DNA of 64,000 bases. Source: Bicyclus anynana. Its lineage: Eukaryota > Arthropoda > Insecta > Lepidoptera > Nymphalidae. The translations under genes were made by a program, and so were the position numbers. The stretch spans positions 6,023,163-6,087,162 of the forward strand of contig NC_069109.1 of NCBI RefSeq assembly GCF_947172395.1. Reading direction: 5' to 3'. Positions within the stretch are counted from its first letter, which is position 1. The number at the start of each line of letters is the position of its first letter. Shown in pieces: positions 11,462-21,400 of the stretch. The notes under the pieces are model-generated. The model saw nothing but the letters and a program-made list of their open reading frames with translations, did not search any database and was not told the origin of the DNA.

Positions 11462-12050
11462 ACAATAGCAAACGCCCGCGACTTCGTCCGCGTGGAAATC
11501 AATGTAAACTTTTAAGCCCTACGTTATCAACCCATATTCGGCTCACTGCTGAGCTCGAGTCTCCTCTCAGAATGAGAGGGATTAGTTCACCACGCTGGCC
11601 CAATGCGGATTGGCAGACTTCACACACGCAGAGAATTAAGAAAATTCTCTTATATGCAGGTTTCCTCACGATGTATAACCTCACTTGATATTTAATTTCT
11701 TTCAATTTTCAAAATTTCAAGCCCTATTTCACCACTTTAACACACACAGAGGTTAAATTTTAAAAAATTTTGAATAACATTATATGCATGCCCCGGACCG
11801 GATTCGAACCCACACCCTCCGGAATCGGAGGCAGAGGTCATATCCACTGGGCTATCACAGCTTTTTTTATGATTTATGAATAATTTTTTGGAACTGTAAC
11901 TCTAAAAATGAAGGACTTTCCATACATTTCAACCCCTATTTCACCCCCTTCTCATTTTATTTTTGCAATAAAAAGTATCCTATAACCTTCAAAGTCTCAA
12001 ATCGTGCTAAGTTTCATTTGTATTCATAGAAACCTGCAACCAAACCAAAA
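11462..12050 (-). mobile_element. Helitron fragment interrupted by SINE family 1 (11523-11866)
   Basis: GCCCGCGACTTCGTCCGCGT at 11473 is the reversed 3' hairpin of the second Helitron type. The rest of that element resumes after the SINE, near 11867-12010 (CACCCCCTTCTCATTTTATT). The insert carries the complete reversed SINE 1 landmarks, from CAACCCATATTCGGCTCACT to GCCCAGTGGAT-complement near 11850. Confidence 0.65.
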
Positions 12051-12054
12051 ATAC

Positions 12055-12225
12055 AGCCTCAATAGCTCAACGGTAAGAGCGGTTGGACTCATCACCGAGG
12101 GGTGGTGGTTCGATCCCCGCCCCGTTGGTCTATAGTCGTACCCACTCCTAGCACAGTTTTTGTCGACTAGTTGGAGGGAATGGAAATATTGGTCATGTTT
12201 AAAAGATATCAAAAAAAAACATCCA
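12055..12225 (+). mobile_element. SINE family 3 (tRNA-headed)
   Basis: The tRNA-like head reads CCTCAATAGCTCAACGGTAA (box A), then GGTGGTTCGATCCCCG (box B). The body is GTCGTACCCACTCCTAGCAC and ATATTGGTCATG. There is no intact anticodon arm or CCA context, so it is treated as a SINE. Confidence 0.75.
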
Positions 12226-12276
12226 TAATAACTTTTGCGTTTATATTTTAGTAGGATTAAGCAAACACCGACGACG

Positions 12277-12560
12277 AGCCGTGATAGCCCAGTGGATATG
12301 ACCTCTGCTTTCGATTCGGGAGGGTGTGGGTTCGAACCGGTCCGGGGCTTGCACCTCCAACTTTTCAGTTGTGTGCATTTAAAAAAACTAAATATCGCGT
12401 GTCTCAAACAGTGAAGGAAAAACATCGTGAGGAAACTTGCACACCAGAGAAATTTCATTGCCAATCCGCATTGGGCCAGCGTGGTTTACTATTGGCCTAA
12501 TCCCTCTCATTCTGAGAGGCGACTTGAGCTCAGCAGTGAGCCGAATATGGGTTGATGACG
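12277..12560 (+). mobile_element. SINE family 1 copy
   Basis: GAGCCGTGATAGCCCAGTGG head, GGGTTCGAACCGG box B, CGTGTCTCAAACAGTG body and the GTGAGCCGAATATGGGTTGA tail. Slight internal deletion before CCAATCCGCATTGGG. Confidence 0.85.
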
Positions 12561-12584
12561 ATAGCAAACGCCCAAGGACCTCAT

Positions 12585-12825
12585 CATCATCATCATTATC
12601 AGCCGATAGACGTCCACAGCTGGACATAGGCCTCTTGCATGGACCTCCAAGCACAACGGTCTCGAGTCGCCAGCATCCAGCGGCTCCCTGCAACCCGCTG
12701 GATGTCCTCGGTCCATCTAGTGGGGGGTCGACCAACACTGTTCTTGAGTTGCCAACGTTCATCGACTTTCGAACTTTGTTCCCTGCCCATTAAAACTTCA
12801 GCTTCGCGACTCGCTGAGAACCAAA
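12585..12825 (-). mobile_element. RTE-type LINE 3' end (ORF2 C terminus)
   Basis: Minus-strand frames carry VGRPPTRWTEDIQRVAGSRW and SMQEAYVQLWTSIG, the characteristic C terminus of RTE-clade elements. A CATCATCATCATTATC tail run lies at 12588. Truncated at about 80 codons. Confidence 0.85.
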
Positions 12826-12828
12826 GCC

Positions 12829-13090
12829 GCCGTGGCGCAGTGGTATGCGCGGTGGATTTACAAGACGGAGGTCCTGGGTTCGATCCTCGGCTGAGCCGAT
12901 TGAGATTTTCTTAATTGGACCAAGCCAGGCTGGTGGGAGGTTCAGCCGTGGCTAGTTACCACCCCACCGGCAAAGACGTACCGCCAAGCGATTTAGCGTT
13001 CCGGTACGATGTCGTGTTGAAACCGAAAGGGGTGTGGATTTTCATCCTCCTCCTAACAAGTTAGCCCGCTTCCATACTTACTGAAATCAT
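12829..13090 (+). mobile_element. SINE family 2 copy
   Basis: CGCCGTGGCGCAGTGGTATG head, GGGTTCGATCCTCGG box B, CCGCCAAGCGATTTAGCG body and TAGCCCGCTTCCAT. It lacks the usual CATCAGGTGAG tail. Confidence 0.8.
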
Positions 13091-13320
13091 TACCTCTACC
13101 CTACCCCTACCCTACCGCTTGACTCTTAAACGTTTGTATGGGAAATAGAAAAGGGCAGTTTTTAGGGTTTTCCCGGAAATTATTTGATTTTTTCTCACCT
13201 TTTAAATCTTCCCTATACCTCCACGAACATTTCAAGACCAAGATAAGATAAATCCGTTAAGCCGTTCTCCAGTTTTAGCGAGACCAACGAACAGCAATTC
13301 ATTTTTATATATATAGATAT
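13091..13320 (-). mobile_element. Helitron-like fragment with (GGGTA)n-type run
   Basis: CTACCCTACCCCTACCCTAC near 13098 is the reverse of the GGGTAGGGGTAG run found before the 3' hairpin in copies at 27060 and 28470. It continues to a reversed 5' end near TATATATAGATA. Confidence 0.5.
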
Positions 13321-13434
13321 TAATACACAGATTCACCGCTTTTGACGAAACTCCAAACCCTTGAGCATCGGCGGAAAGTTGCCAGTTTATCAGTGTTTTA
13401 TAGGATATAATTTGGAGAGTGTGCTCAGGAGCTA

Positions 13435-13740
13435 TTCGACGTCATACCACCTTCGCCTTTTCACCATCGCACCGCAAGACATCGGGTGGGTTTTCATCCC
13501 TATGTTGTAGATGTCCCTAGGACCCGTACAAAACGCTTTGCGTCTTCTTTTCTCATACGCACGGCTAGGGTTTGGAATACCCTTCCCAAGTCTGTGTTTC
13601 CTGAATCTTATAACTTGGGTATCTTCAAAACAAGAGTGAATAGGCACCTTCTAGGCAAGCGTGTCCCATCTTAGACTGTATATACACTTACCATCAGGTT
13701 AGATCATGGTCAAACGCGAGCCTATTTGCATTAAAAAAAA
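13435..13740 (+). mobile_element. LINE (jockey-like) ORF2 C-terminal fragment, second copy
   Basis: Plus-strand frame 13486-13674 contains WNTLPKSVFPESYNLGIFKT and RHLLGKR. It is followed by ACTTACCATCAGGTTAGATC and an A-run. Homologous to 3786-4070. Confidence 0.8.
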
Positions 13741-14480
13741 ACCCTGCAGGTTGGGATACCTTTTCCAGTCTCGTATAATTTGCTGCAGTTCTAGAGAGGC
13801 CAAGGTATTTAAGCTAGTGTAGGAAATAGTAGTCTGAAGCGGTAATGACGTCAGGTGGCGTGACTTGTTTCCGTAAAGAGTGGGGAGTTAGAGTGGGATG
13901 CCGATCGGTTGGCGACGTGGCTCGTCTTGCGGTCGGCTTCAGTATGCTCGTGGCGTTAGAGCCGCATCTACATTTCTTGTGTAATTATGGGTTACTTGGG
14001 ATAGGAGAGTGACCTGAGTGGAAAAGGGGATTATTGGTTAAGTGTCAAGGGCGCCCTTAACCCTACACACAACGTTCACAAGTGCGTGACTCCACTCAAG
14101 CTCATTCTCTGCCATTCTAAGGTCTTATTTTGGATACAGTTTGATTTGTTAATTAAGTTGTCCTGAAAAATGTTGTGAATCATTTGTTTGACCTTTGATG
14201 TTGTGAAACCTTTGTTTGACATTGGTTTTCTTACTTTTGTAATCTACTTCTGGGTCTGCTAAAACTAGTTATAGAGAGACTTTGCTGATAATCCTCTCGC
14301 ACCTACTTCTACGGCGTACAGACTAACCATATAGTAAATTTTTAGTTAAAATTTAATTTTTAATTTTTTTTTACTTTTTTCAAGGTCATAATATTTGTTT
14401 TTCTACTCGGACGCTTGCGACTCCATTTGCGTGTAAATCTATATTTCACAAATCTTTTTCCGAATAAAATTCCATAAGTA
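13741..14480. other. Gene-free interval with one dispersed repeat
   Basis: About 13985-14190 is the reverse complement of sequence recurring at 50870-51100 and 58150-58380 (landmark CCCTACACACAACGTTCACA). Nothing else recognisable; AT-rich from 14330. Confidence 0.45.
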
Positions 14481-14485
14481 TCCCA

Positions 14486-14735
14486 TAAGAGCCTTGATAG
14501 CCCTATGGATATGACCTCTGCCTTCGTTTCGGAGGGTGAAGGTTTGATTCTGGTCCGGGGCATGCACCTCCTTTTCATCTCTCAGGAACCGTGGATTTTT
14601 CCAGGATGAGAAGTAACCTATGTGTTAATTTTTAATTCCAAATTTCAGCCAAATCGGTTCAGTAGTTGCTGCGTTAAAGAACACAAATATTCATACAAAC
14701 TTTCGCGTTTATAATATTAGTAGAATTTATCGCTC
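14486..14735. mobile_element. SINE 1 head fragment followed by Helitron fragment
   Basis: 14486-14575 (plus) holds GCCTTGATAGCCCTATGGAT and a degenerate box B. 14585-14735 (minus) holds GGAACCGTGGATTTTTCCAG and ends with the reversed Helitron 5' end TTATAATATTAGTAGA. Confidence 0.6.
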
Positions 14736-15109
14736 TGTTGGTTTATTTTTTACACTTCTCTTGTAGTTTGATCGGGTAGTGTGGAACCTGAGAATATTCA
14801 TTAGAATGGGAGGAAAAATCGAAGCCGAAATCGTAGTTTTGTATCCTAAAAATAAAACCCTAAAACAGCCTTTTGATCTTAGCTTAAAACTATCAGTGAT
14901 AATAAAAATATTTCAAATTCCTTTTCGAGAAAAGTAAATTTACTAAAAAAACTGTAATACTCAGATGTCTGGCTAACCAAATATTGATATAAATATTGCG
15001 CTGACAATAGCGTTTCATCTTTGAGAAAATGAACTGAGTCAGATCGCATTGGAATGTTGCTCTAAAAGAACGAATTATTTGAAAGCTATATTTTTCTTTT
15101 TTTAAAAGA
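14736..15109. other. AT-rich interval, nothing recognised
   Basis: No repeat shared elsewhere in the window and no coding frame I can support. A 75-codon minus-strand open frame at 14893-15120 has no motif. Confidence 0.35.
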
Positions 15110-15265
15110 ATATTTGCCATATCTTTTTAAATATGACCAATATTACCATTCCCCTCCAACTAGTCGACAAAGATTGTGCTAGGAGTGGGTACGACAATAG
15201 ACCAACGGGGCGGGGATCGAACCACCACCTCGACCACTCTTACCGTTAAGCTATTGAGACTATAA
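15110..15265 (-). mobile_element. SINE family 3 copy, reversed
   Basis: Contains the reverse of the body and head: CCATTCCCCTCCAACTAGTC, GTGGGTACGACAATAGACCA and the box B complement CGGGGATCGAACCACC. Confidence 0.75.
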
Positions 15266-15289
15266 ACTTCTTGTAACAAACATTTTGTT

Positions 15290-15860
15290 GATAATACTTC
15301 TTAAACATGAGGATAATTAAATAAAAGTATTTATAATACAAATATTTATTTTATTAAATTTAGATGCGTTTAAACAAAAAAATACAAAATTATTTTAATT
15401 TTTAACAATATTTATCTATACATAGTACAATATAATAAAATCCAAAAAGAACAAAAAATATTTAATATTACCTACTAAAAAAGAATATTCGTTAATACAT
15501 TCGCTGCGGCACTGATTCTCGTGTACTTTCCTCTGGTGTGGTACGAGGTCAATTGACCTCGTAACTTTTAAAGGAGCTAGATGTTCGAGGTCAATTGACC
15601 TCGTAACTTTTAAATGAGCTCAATGTACGAGGTCAATTGACCTCGTAACCTTTAAAGGGGTTAGGTGTACGAGGTCAATTGACCTCGTACCACAGCGAAC
15701 GTGTTAATACGAAGTTTTAGATAAGATATCCGAGTCTATCATTTATTTAACATCAAGTAAATGCGCTGAAACTATAAAAATGTTACCAATGTTAATATTT
15801 AAGTCATTATACTAAACATTGTAAGACAACTTGTGTAGTTATAAGTTTTGACAACAGATG
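15290..15860. repeat. 3'-flank block of gene B, homologous to the flanks of D and E
   Basis: Shares AAAAGAATATTCGTTAATAC and the flanking AT-rich blocks with 37400-38390 and 52560-53090. It ends near GACAACAGATGGCGCC, which aligns with GATAACAGATGGCACC in the other two. A 208-bp element at 15496-15703 is inserted in this copy only. Confidence 0.65.
15496..15703. mobile_element. piggyBac-like MITE with four palindromes on a 42-bp period
   Basis: Flanked by TTAA at 15492-15495 and 15704-15707. Ends are TACATTCGCTGCGG and its near-complement CAGCGAACGTG. Inside, the palindrome CGAGGTCAATTGACCTCG starts at 15544, 15586, 15628 and 15670, exactly 42 bp apart. The D and E flanks show the empty site. 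The superfamily call rests on TTAA and TIR form. Confidence 0.75.
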
Positions 15861-15879
15861 GCGCCCGCAAGTCTCATGT

Positions 15880-16274
15880 GTTTTTTCATCATCATCATAT
15901 CGGCCGATGAACTTCCAAACATCATGATCCTGAGCCGCCTGCATCCAGCGAATCCCTGCAACTCGCTTGATGTCGTCAGTCCACCTTTTGGAGGCTCGAC
16001 CAAAATCACATTTTCCAGTGCGAGGTCGCAATTCCAGCACCTTGGGACCCCAACGTCCATCGGCTTTTCGAACTCTTCGCCCCGTCCATTGACACTTCAG
16101 CTTCGCGACTCGTTGAGCTATGTCGGTGACTTTAGTTCTTCTGCGGAGCTCCTCATTTCTGATTCGATCACTCGTGCAGTCGCTCACTGTGAATCTAAGC
16201 CTTTGTATGAGGCCCACATTAGTGACCTATGGTTTCGAGACTTCAAGCGGTCAAGTCTCGAAACCATAGGTCAT
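15880..16274 (-). mobile_element. RTE-type LINE 3' fragment with snap-back end
   Basis: Minus-strand frame 15807-16217 carries RIRNEELRRRTKVTDIAQRV, then a degenerate RKADGRWGPKVLE and ASKRWTDDIKRVAG. At 16223-16274 the sequence turns back on itself (CCTATGGTTTCGAGACTT, 7-base loop region, AAGTCTCGAAACCATAGG). Confidence 0.8.
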
Positions 16275-16379
16275 CAATGTTTTTTTTAATATGACCAATT
16301 TGTAACATTTTTTTTCTTCCCCCGCCCGCATATCATGAGAGTGAGTCGTTGTCAAATGCACTCTGTAGTGTTTGTGTAT

Positions 16380-16655
16380 ATATACACCGGTAGTGGGGAA
16401 AGGCAGGCAGTCTATCGCTGGCATCGAGAGGAGGCGGACGTGTGCCGCAGGCCATTATAGTGTAGTGGGGAGACGGTGACTTACTGCTATTACGGTAAGG
16501 ACAAGGGACCTTACACACTCCATAACGCTGCTTAACTTATCAGATATAGTTAGCAGGGTATTGTTCTGGATGTCATAGTGTACTGGAGATATTGTGATGT
16601 GTGGCATAATTTCGAAATAAACGCATTTTTCTTTCTTTCTTTCTTTCTTTCTATA
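16380..16655 (+). mobile_element. Retroposon with AATAAA and (CTTT)n tail
   Basis: Ends in GTGGCATAATTTCGAAATAA and a (TTTC) run at 16630-16652. Two other pieces, at 31440-31735 and 54380-54790, end in the same arrangement. A short SINE or LINE 3' derivative is likely. It abuts the end of gene B exon 3. Confidence 0.5.
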
Positions 16656-16779
16656 AAGTTATTTACTGAAACGTATATATTAACGAATGACTAAATTTAC
16701 AAGCAATGGCAGGTCGTTCCATTGGTATGTTGATTCCGTTTGATTTGCGATTTCTGGCTTGAAAGTTTTTGAATGAATT
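16655..16779 (-). other. Gene B exon 3: predicted 3' UTR exon
   Basis: The acceptor is TTTTTTTTCAG ending at 16780. The exon starts AATTCATTCAAAAACTTTC and keeps AATCAAACGGAATCAACAT and TTCGTTAATATATACG. An AATAACTT-type signal lies near 16660. The phase-0 frame is open for about 42 codons, as in gene A, but the upstream stop makes this non-coding in the normal splice form. Confidence 0.6.
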
Positions 16780-16815
16780 CTGAAAAAAAATGATTTTTAA
16801 GTTATTTTTGTCAAA

Positions 16816-16935
16816 GTATGCCCGACTAGTTTCGAACCCATCGCGGCACGATCCAAACGTTTGGATCGTGCCGCGATGCAAGTACCAGCTCATGACTAAG
16901 GGCCCCGTATGGGTTCGAAACTAGTCGGGCATACT
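16816..16935. repeat. Nested foldback in gene B intron 2, next to the exon 3 acceptor
   Basis: A perfect 36-bp palindrome at 16841-16876 (TCGCGGCACGATCCAAAC plus its complement) is embedded between outer arms GTATGCCCGACTAGTTTCGA (16816) and TCGAAACTAGTCGGGCATAC (ending 16934). A partial copy of the outer right side is at 17645-17726. Confidence 0.85.
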
Positions 16936-17084
16936 CCGACCGATAATATCACGTGAGTTTCAGCCGTGTTTCATAATCAATTATTATGAATAACACTAAC
17001 GATAGTTTAAATTCTAAAATTCAAAAATATTTTTGTCAATCAATCAAATACAAAAATATTTTAAAGAGGTAAATTTTGGGTTCT

Positions 17085-17228
17085 AGTAATTTCTGGATCT
17101 ACTAAACCGATTTTAAAAATTCTTTCACTGTTGGGAAGCTACATTATCCCCAAGTGCTATAAGCTATATTTTATCCTCGTACTCCTACGGGAACGGGAAC
17201 CACGCGGGTGAAACCGCGCGGCGTCTGC
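17085..17228 (+). mobile_element. Helitron (Lep1-like) 3' part
   Basis: Has GAAAATTCTTTCACTG-like and TATCCTCGTACTCCTACGGG blocks and ends with the hairpin CACGCGGGTGAAACCGCGCG and CGTCTGCTA. The 5' end is degenerate. Confidence 0.7.
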
Positions 17229-17279
17229 TATACTTCATGTAATGAAAAATGTAACATTTTTAGCTTTCTTACATTAAGA

Positions 17280-17590
17280 AAGCCGTGATAGCCCAGTGGA
17301 TATGACCTCTGCCTCCGATTCCGGAGGGTGTGGGTTCGAATCCGGTCCGGGACATGCACCTCCAACTTTTCAGTTATGTGCATTTTAAGAAATTAAATAT
17401 CACGTGTCTCAATCGGTGAAGGAAAACATCGTGAGGAAACCTGCATACCAGAGAATTATCTTAATTCTCTGCGTGTGTGAAGTCTGCCAATCCGCATTGG
17501 GCCAGCGTGGTGGACTATTGGCCTAACCCCTCTCATTCTGAGAGGAGATTCGAGCTCAGCAGTGAGCCGAATATGGGTTGATGACGACAT
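17280..17590 (+). mobile_element. SINE family 1 copy in gene B intron 2
   Basis: Essentially full length, from AGCCGTGATAGCCCAGTGGA to CCGAATATGGGTTGATGACG. It sits inside a short inverted repeat (TTTTTAGCTTTCTTA before, TAGAAAGCTAAAAATG after). Confidence 0.85.
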
Positions 17591-17644
17591 TTAGAAAGCT
17601 AAAAATGTTTGAATTCTGTTCTATTTTAGAATTTAAAATTTTAT

Positions 17645-18260
17645 CCTGAATAGTATCGCGCCGCGTTGCAAGAATCAGCTCATGACTAAGGGCCCCGTAT
17701 GGTTTTGAAACTAGTCAGGCATACTTTAATTCGATCTAGTTACATTAAAAGACGCCCGCGCCTTCGTCCACCCTTAGATCTCTTTAATCCAGCCCTTACA
17801 GTAGTATCGCTGTAAAAATGGAGTAACTTCTCCCGTTTTCCCAACATTTCCCTTCACTGCTCTGCTCCTATTGATCGTAGCGTGATGAAAAGTATACTAT
17901 AACCTGCCCACGAGTATGAAGATTAACTGTAGCAAGTTTCGTTAAAATCTGTCAAGTAGATTTTGCTTCTATAATAATCGCAGAGAGAAAGACGGACAGA
18001 CAGACAGACAAACATTTTACGGATTGTATTTTTGGCATCAGTATGACACTATCGATCACTAATCACCCGCTGATAGTTATTTTGGAAATATATTTCATGT
18101 ACAGAATTGACCTCTCTATAGACTTATTCTATGTATAGTTTCATCATTATCACAAATATTCGGCTCACTGCTGAGCTCGAGTGTCCTCTGAGAATGAGAG
18201 GGGTTAGGCCAATAGTCCACCATGCTGGCCCAATGCGGATTGGCAGACTTCACAAACTTA
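17645..18260 (-). mobile_element. Foldback fragment, Helitron fragment and SINE 1 fragment
   Basis: 17645-17726 repeats part of the 16816 foldback. 17745-18060 starts with a degenerate reversed Helitron 3' end (GACGCCCGCGCCTTCGTCCA) and includes an ACAGACAGACAGAC run. 18140-18262 is a reversed SINE 1 tail (CACTGCTGAGCTCGAGTGTC). Confidence 0.6.
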
Positions 18261-18262
18261 GA

Positions 18263-18393
18263 GATGGCCTTCCTCGATAAATGGGCTATTTAACACTGAA
18301 AGAATTTTTCAAATCGGACCAGTAGTTCCTGATATTAGCGCGTTCAATCAAACAAACAAACAAACTCTTCAGCTTTATAATATTAGTATAGAT
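18263..18393 (-). mobile_element. Helitron 5' part abutting the gene B intron 2 donor
   Basis: On the minus strand the element starts TCTATACTAATATTATAAAG immediately after the donor GTGAGTA at 18393-18399. It runs through AACTACTGGTCCGATTTG-type sequence and is cut off by the SINE fragment at 18262. Confidence 0.75.
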
Positions 18394-18422
18394 ACTCACT
18401 TTAGAGCTCACGATTATTAAAT

Positions 18423-21400
18423 CTAAGGTGCTGCTTTATCTATCTTCGAAATTACCGCTTTCACTAGGAATTCGACTAAATTGGTCACAAAATCAATTAA
18501 TTCACAGACAGGCGTCTGAAGATCAATACTAGACAATACCACTGGGATTAATGCCTTAATTTTCTGGTAATTCGCCGTCAATTTAACTTGTATTTGTTGT
18601 ACGACTAATAAGTTAGTGCAATTAATTAGTTGACTAATGTTCGCACTAATATCTTGTATCTGTTTAATGATGTCTTGCCAGGCTTCTTTCACTTTTTTGG
18701 AAGGGTTTAATAGTTTAGATACTACATTATTGATTGCATCGATCACGGATTGTAATATTTCCTTGATTGCATCAGTTAGTGGTTGAATAAAGGCGTCCAG
18801 TTGTAGATTTGTTATATTGGATAAATCGATGAAGATCTTCAAGAATATTTTGGTGATTTTGTCTTTGAATGCACAGTTTAGTTTGATGATTATGTTGATC
18901 AATGCGGTATGCTCTGGTCCGTTGAGCACGTCACCTAAGATACTTAGAGGTTCAGTTATAGCATTCTGCGCCATGGCTGTCGCAAATAGGGCCTGCGGAC
19001 AAAGAATTACGCCATTATTATTTAGTAAAAAAAAATTTAAAAAAAAATGTAAAAAGTATCCTATGTCATTCTCCTGGCTCTAAACTACCTCCCTGCCGAT
19101 TTTCAGCTAAATCGGTTCAGCATTTCTTGAGTTATAAGTGGAGTAACTAACACGACTTTCTTTTATAAATATATATAATTAATACTCCTAAACTTTTCTT
19201 TAAGCTTGGTGATGTAAGATTAATATTACCTACTAGTACGTATTATTACTAATCGTATATTATTTTATATAATTTTATTATTTAAGAATTATTGTTAGCG
19301 ACGCCGCAAAAGTATGTCCGATCGGTCCGTGAGCTCACCCTGGGGTCATGCCTGAAAATCAGCACTACAGCTCTCAACTGTAATATCGAGCTGAGGCAGC
19401 GCCCCATTCAGCTGAATTTCTTTTTTTTTAAAATACAACTTAGCCCTTGACTACAATCTCACCTGATGGTAAGTGATGATGAAGTCTAAGATGGAAGCGG
19501 GCTAACTTGTTAGGAGAAGGATGAAAATCCACACCCCTTTCGGTTTCTACACGGCATCGTACCGGAACGCTAAATCGCTTGGCAAGCAAGTGAGAAAGAT
19601 TGAGAGAAAAAGTGAGACAGAGCGAACATCGTATCACGTATGCTATGGAGTGAGAGGTGGGAGAGAGCTATAGTGAGAAAGATTGAACGAGAGAGAGAAT
19701 ACGAGATATCGAGAAATAATACACGCCATATTGGCTTACTAGTTAATTATTAGAACTTTAGATGGCATTTCTGTCGCATAGCGTCATTTGCAGTAAACGC
19801 AGATTTTTCATCTATTTACAATATTATTAGCCCCACTGTATAAACAGTGAGAGATTTGTATAAATATAAGTATACAAGATTTTTAAATTAGTTCGCCAAA
19901 GAAGTTTCACTTCTGATATGTGTACACAGTACGCACGCATTTTTTTTTTTTCATCTTTAACATTAACAAAGCCGTACAATTATAATTAGTCGAAATTCAT
20001 CATTTGTACCTGAGAAATTCCATTCACTCGCCTATGTTACGAGGGCCTACGAGTTCCATCTAACAAACTATAAATATACTAAACTATCTATATGTTATTA
20101 TAAACATTGTCTGTTATTTGCTGATAATAATTCTTCAATGTCATGATTACAGTTTTTCGTTTATAAGATACTGATTTGACTAAACCTAAAGATTCTATCT
20201 TTAGCTTTATTATTTAAACTCAGATTAAAGTAAACTATTTACATTTTATAATTAATTTAAATATTATAATGATATTAATTTCATAATGTTAGACTAAGCC
20301 GTAAAACTGTTTAATTAAAAAGTAGTTGTAAGATACAGAAACCATTTTGAATTGTAAAACTGTTTGAGTCATAGTCGGTAATTATTTTGTCGTCTGGTGG
20401 TCAGTCGAGCGCGATCTTTGTTGGTGATAATACACTTTGTTGGGACTATACGAAGATTTTCATTGCTGAATACACATTCCTGACGTCACGCTGCCCGTCT
20501 CAGTAATATTTCAGAAGTGGTATGCAAATGGACTCAATTCTCGGACCATACAATAAGGGACACGGAAAAAGAAGGCGAAGCCATACTGATGTATCGACCG
20601 ACGAAGAAGTACCTACCCGACGAAAATTAACATTTTTTTTTACACCCTGAAGAAATATATTTGCCGAAGAAACGAAGAGTTAACCACCTGGAGGCCGATA
20701 TTGTACCTAAATTTGACCCAGAGAAGAAAAATACGAACGTGATGGACTGGTTTAATAAAATTTACCAGCTGGGTGATATGTATACATGGAAGGAAAGAGA
20801 TCGCATTTTCGTCATGCAAGTTCATCTCCGCGGCGTTGCCGGTCACGAAGCCCGAGACTGCCGCCGCTGCGAAGTCTGCCTCCGCGTTGGCCACAAGGCT
20901 GCCACTTGCTGGTTTGCTGCCGGCGCTGCTGGGAGTACGGTGTCCGGAGAGGAGCACTCTGCGTAAACTTCACGAAACGTTATCCGGGTACGTAATGTTA
21001 CATTTAACACATTCGATATTTTATCTGATTTGTATAAAGAACGTATCTTTATTGACGGAGTGCTTACATTGACACAGGAAGTAAAGTTAATATTATAGCA
21101 CTAGAAATAGCTACACATTTAAAAACTTAAAATCTTAACTTCAAATGTATTGATGAAAGGTTTTGGTGGTTTGCAAAATCAATTCTTTGGACACGGTGCA
21201 TATCCATGTAGATATAGACGACATATATATAAACAGTAATGCTGAAATAACCAATACAAATTGAAGACTTAAACATTGTAATAGGTCAACCAATTATAAA
21301 TCATCCGAACTTGACATTAGCACAGTAGATATAACAAGCAGTATAATAACTCTGCCGTATTTTTGAAATAAATACCTACAGCCGCGCGCTCCGTAAACAT

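Noticed and set aside
12055..12130. tRNA-like sequences with good box A and box B at many sites
   Set aside because: They are heads of three repeated SINE families with long non-tRNA bodies, and no copy shows a complete cloverleaf with a convincing anticodon arm, so no tRNA gene is called.
12024..12464. 146-codon minus-strand frame
   Set aside because: It crosses SINE 3 and SINE 1 in antisense; composition follows the SINE sequence and it recurs wherever these SINEs occur.
20640..21072. Minus-strand and alternate-frame ORFs over the gag remnant
   Set aside because: Overlaps of the zinc-knuckle frame; no motif of their own.
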